A stretch of 5,923 nt of DNA. Source: Reyranella sp. GTDB lineage: Bacteria; Pseudomonadota; Alphaproteobacteria; Reyranellales; Reyranellaceae. The DNA lies in assembly GCA_016780605.1 (NCBI GenBank), contig JADHLS010000372.1, positions 1 through 5,923 of the forward strand, read 5' to 3'. A program made the position numbers and the translations under genes. The notes below the pieces were generated by a model. It was not told the DNA's origin. It saw only the letters and a program-made list of their open reading frames with translations, and made no database searches. Positions 4,777-5,923 of the stretch are shown here, one piece after another; positions within the stretch are counted from its first letter, which is position 1; every line of letters starts with the position of its first letter.

Positions 4777-5923
4777 ATGGACTTCGAGTTGCCGGGTGAA
4801 GACCATCCCAAGCGTCGGGAGATCCGCGCGTGGTTCGAGGCCAATCCCCAGCCGTCAGCGCTGGCATTGGCGCAGGCGGGCTTCGTGGTGCCGCATTGGC
4901 CCAGGCCCTGGGGCCTTGAAGCGGATGCCGAGCTGCAGCTGATCATCGACCAGGAGATGAAGCGCGCCGGCGTGCATGTGCCCAGAAATCCCGTCGCCAT
5001 CAACAACTGCGCCCAGTCTCTGCTGACGCATGGCACCGAGGCGCAGCGCCAGCACTTCCTGTGGCCCGCGCTGTCGGGCGAGCACACCTGGTGCATGCTG
5101 TTCAGCGAGCCGTCGGGCGGCTCCGACCTCGGCAACCTGCGCACGATGGCACGCCGCGACGGCGACCACTATGTCGTGAAGGGCCACAAGATCTGGACCT
5201 CGCTTGCCCACAAGGCGAAGGTCGGCGTGCTGGTGGCGCGCACCGACCCCGACCAGCCCAAGCACAAGGGTCTGTCGGAATTCCTGGTCGACATGGATAC
5301 GCCCGGCATCCGCGTGCGGCCGATCATCGACATGTCGGCGCACGACAACGAATACAACGAGGTGTTTCTGGAGGACGTGCGCATCCCTGCCGACCGCCTG
5401 CTGGGCAAGGAAGGCGAGGGCTGGGCGCTCTGCACCACGCAGCTGCAGACCGAGCGCGTGGCGCTGTCGCGGCCCGGCGCCATCTGGGGCCACGGACCGT
5501 CGGCGCGCGAGCTGGTCGAGGGACTGGCCGAAATCGGCGCGCTGGAAGACGGCGCCATGCGCGACGAGGCGGCGCAGGTCTATGTCGAGGGCGAGATCCT
5601 GCGGCTGCTGGCCTATCGCTCGCTCAGCGACCGCATGAACGCCAAGGCGCCCGGGCCCGAGGGCGCTATCCACAAGATGCTGGCGGCGCCGCACGGCCAG
5701 CGCGTCGTCGATCTCGCTAAGCGCAGCCAGGGCGCGCGCGGCATGATCGCGGGCGAGAAGCCGTTCCCCTCCCAGCTTGCCGGCCCCGACGAGTACGACG
5801 ACTGGGACCACGCCTTCTGGTTCAGCCAGGCCGTCACCCTGGGCGTCGGCACGCAGGAGGTGCTGAAGAACGTCGTCGCCGAGCGCATGCTCGGCCTGCC
5901 GCGCGATCTCGATCCGAGCGCCA
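4777..5923 (+). CDS. Acyl-CoA dehydrogenase (FAD-dependent), 3' end beyond the window
   Basis: 382 codons are open to the right edge without a stop; by family length only a few to a few tens of residues should be missing. The ATG at 4777 follows GGGAG (4766-4770), which overlaps the ligase stop codon, by 6 nt. The enzyme would introduce the alpha-beta double bond into an acyl-CoA, passing electrons to ETF. The N-terminal helical domain includes an LLTHGTEAQRQHFL segment; the middle beta domain carries the flavin motif F109-S-E-P-S-G-G-S-D117 and K138-I-W-T-S142; and the C-terminal domain includes T226-E-R-V-A-L and the closing signature at about 357-377 (VGTQEVLKNVVAERMLGLPR). Two oddities are seen: V357 occupies the position of the catalytic Glu in MCAD-type YEGT motifs, and the usual RxxFG motif is absent. 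The long ARELVEG...LLAYR helix instead resembles the divergent FadE-type dehydrogenases of actinobacterial steroid and alphaproteobacterial catabolic clusters, some of which work as heteromers. A second dehydrogenase gene could follow downstream. Confidence 0.92.
   Translation, partial: MDFELPGEDHPKRREIRAWFEANPQPSALALAQAGFVVPHWPRPWGLEADAELQLIIDQEMKRAGVHVPRNPVAINNCAQSLLTHGTEAQRQHFLWPALSGEHTWCMLFSEPSGGSDLGNLRTMARRDGDHYVVKGHKIWTSLAHKAKVGVLVARTDPDQPKHKGLSEFLVDMDTPGIRVRPIIDMSAHDNEYNEVFLEDVRIPADRLLGKEGEGWALCTTQLQTERVALSRPGAIWGHGPSARELVEGLAEIGALEDGAMRDEAAQVYVEGEILRLLAYRSLSDRMNAKAPGPEGAIHKMLAAPHGQRVVDLAKRSQGARGMIAGEKPFPSQLAGPDEYDDWDHAFWFSQAVTLGVGTQEVLKNVVAERMLGLPRDLDPSA

Noticed and set aside
3072..5144. 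690-codon open frame on the minus strand across the ligase and dehydrogenase genes
   Set aside because: The reverse of two well-motifed genes; composition is His/Arg/Gly-rich without recognisable domains. Long antisense frames are expected when the codons are strongly G/C-ending.
4855..5811. 318-codon minus-strand open frame opposite the acyl-CoA dehydrogenase
   Set aside because: Antisense shadow of a gene with intact flavin and C-terminal signatures; no ribosome binding site or domain supports it.

Overview
The window is GC-rich, densely coded and strongly G/C-ending in its codons. Gene content (ABC-type amino-acid-like solute-binding protein, TetR regulator, acyl-CoA ligase, acyl-CoA dehydrogenase, LigB-type dioxygenase, SDR) and codon style suggest a metabolically versatile alphaproteobacterium, of the Bradyrhizobium or Reyranella kind. 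That assignment is an impression from style, not a proven taxonomy. No RNA genes, mobile elements, CRISPR arrays or sequence repeats of note were seen.

Layout: two divergent gene sets share one 108-bp control region (1150-1257). Leftward on the minus strand are a class III extradiol dioxygenase-like protein (112-1149), then, 24 bp later, the first 29 codons of a short-chain dehydrogenase/reductase that runs off the left edge (1-87). Rightward on the plus strand are a periplasmic solute-binding protein (1258-2460), a TetR-family regulator (2465-3121), a fatty-acyl/aryl-alkanoyl-CoA ligase (3141-4766) and an acyl-CoA dehydrogenase that runs off the right edge (4777-5923). Gaps within the plus-strand set are 4, 19 and 10 bp, so it is very likely one operon.

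Reading them together (inference): the cluster looks like an uptake-and-degradation unit for a carboxylic acid, possibly one carrying an aromatic or other ring. The binding protein would capture the substrate, the ligase would make the CoA thioester, the acyl-CoA dehydrogenase would start beta-oxidation, and the SDR and dioxygenase would handle hydroxyl or ring chemistry. The TetR protein would act as local repressor at the shared control region. The substrate cannot be read from the sequence.

The points most worth a second look are the dioxygenase, whose expected second metal-binding histidine appears to be replaced by an Asp-Asp-Gln motif; the dehydrogenase, whose usual C-terminal catalytic glutamate position is a valine; and an AT-rich palindrome that overlaps the putative divergent promoters. 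None of this demonstrates a wholly new system; it is best described as an uncharacterised catabolic cluster built from known families.
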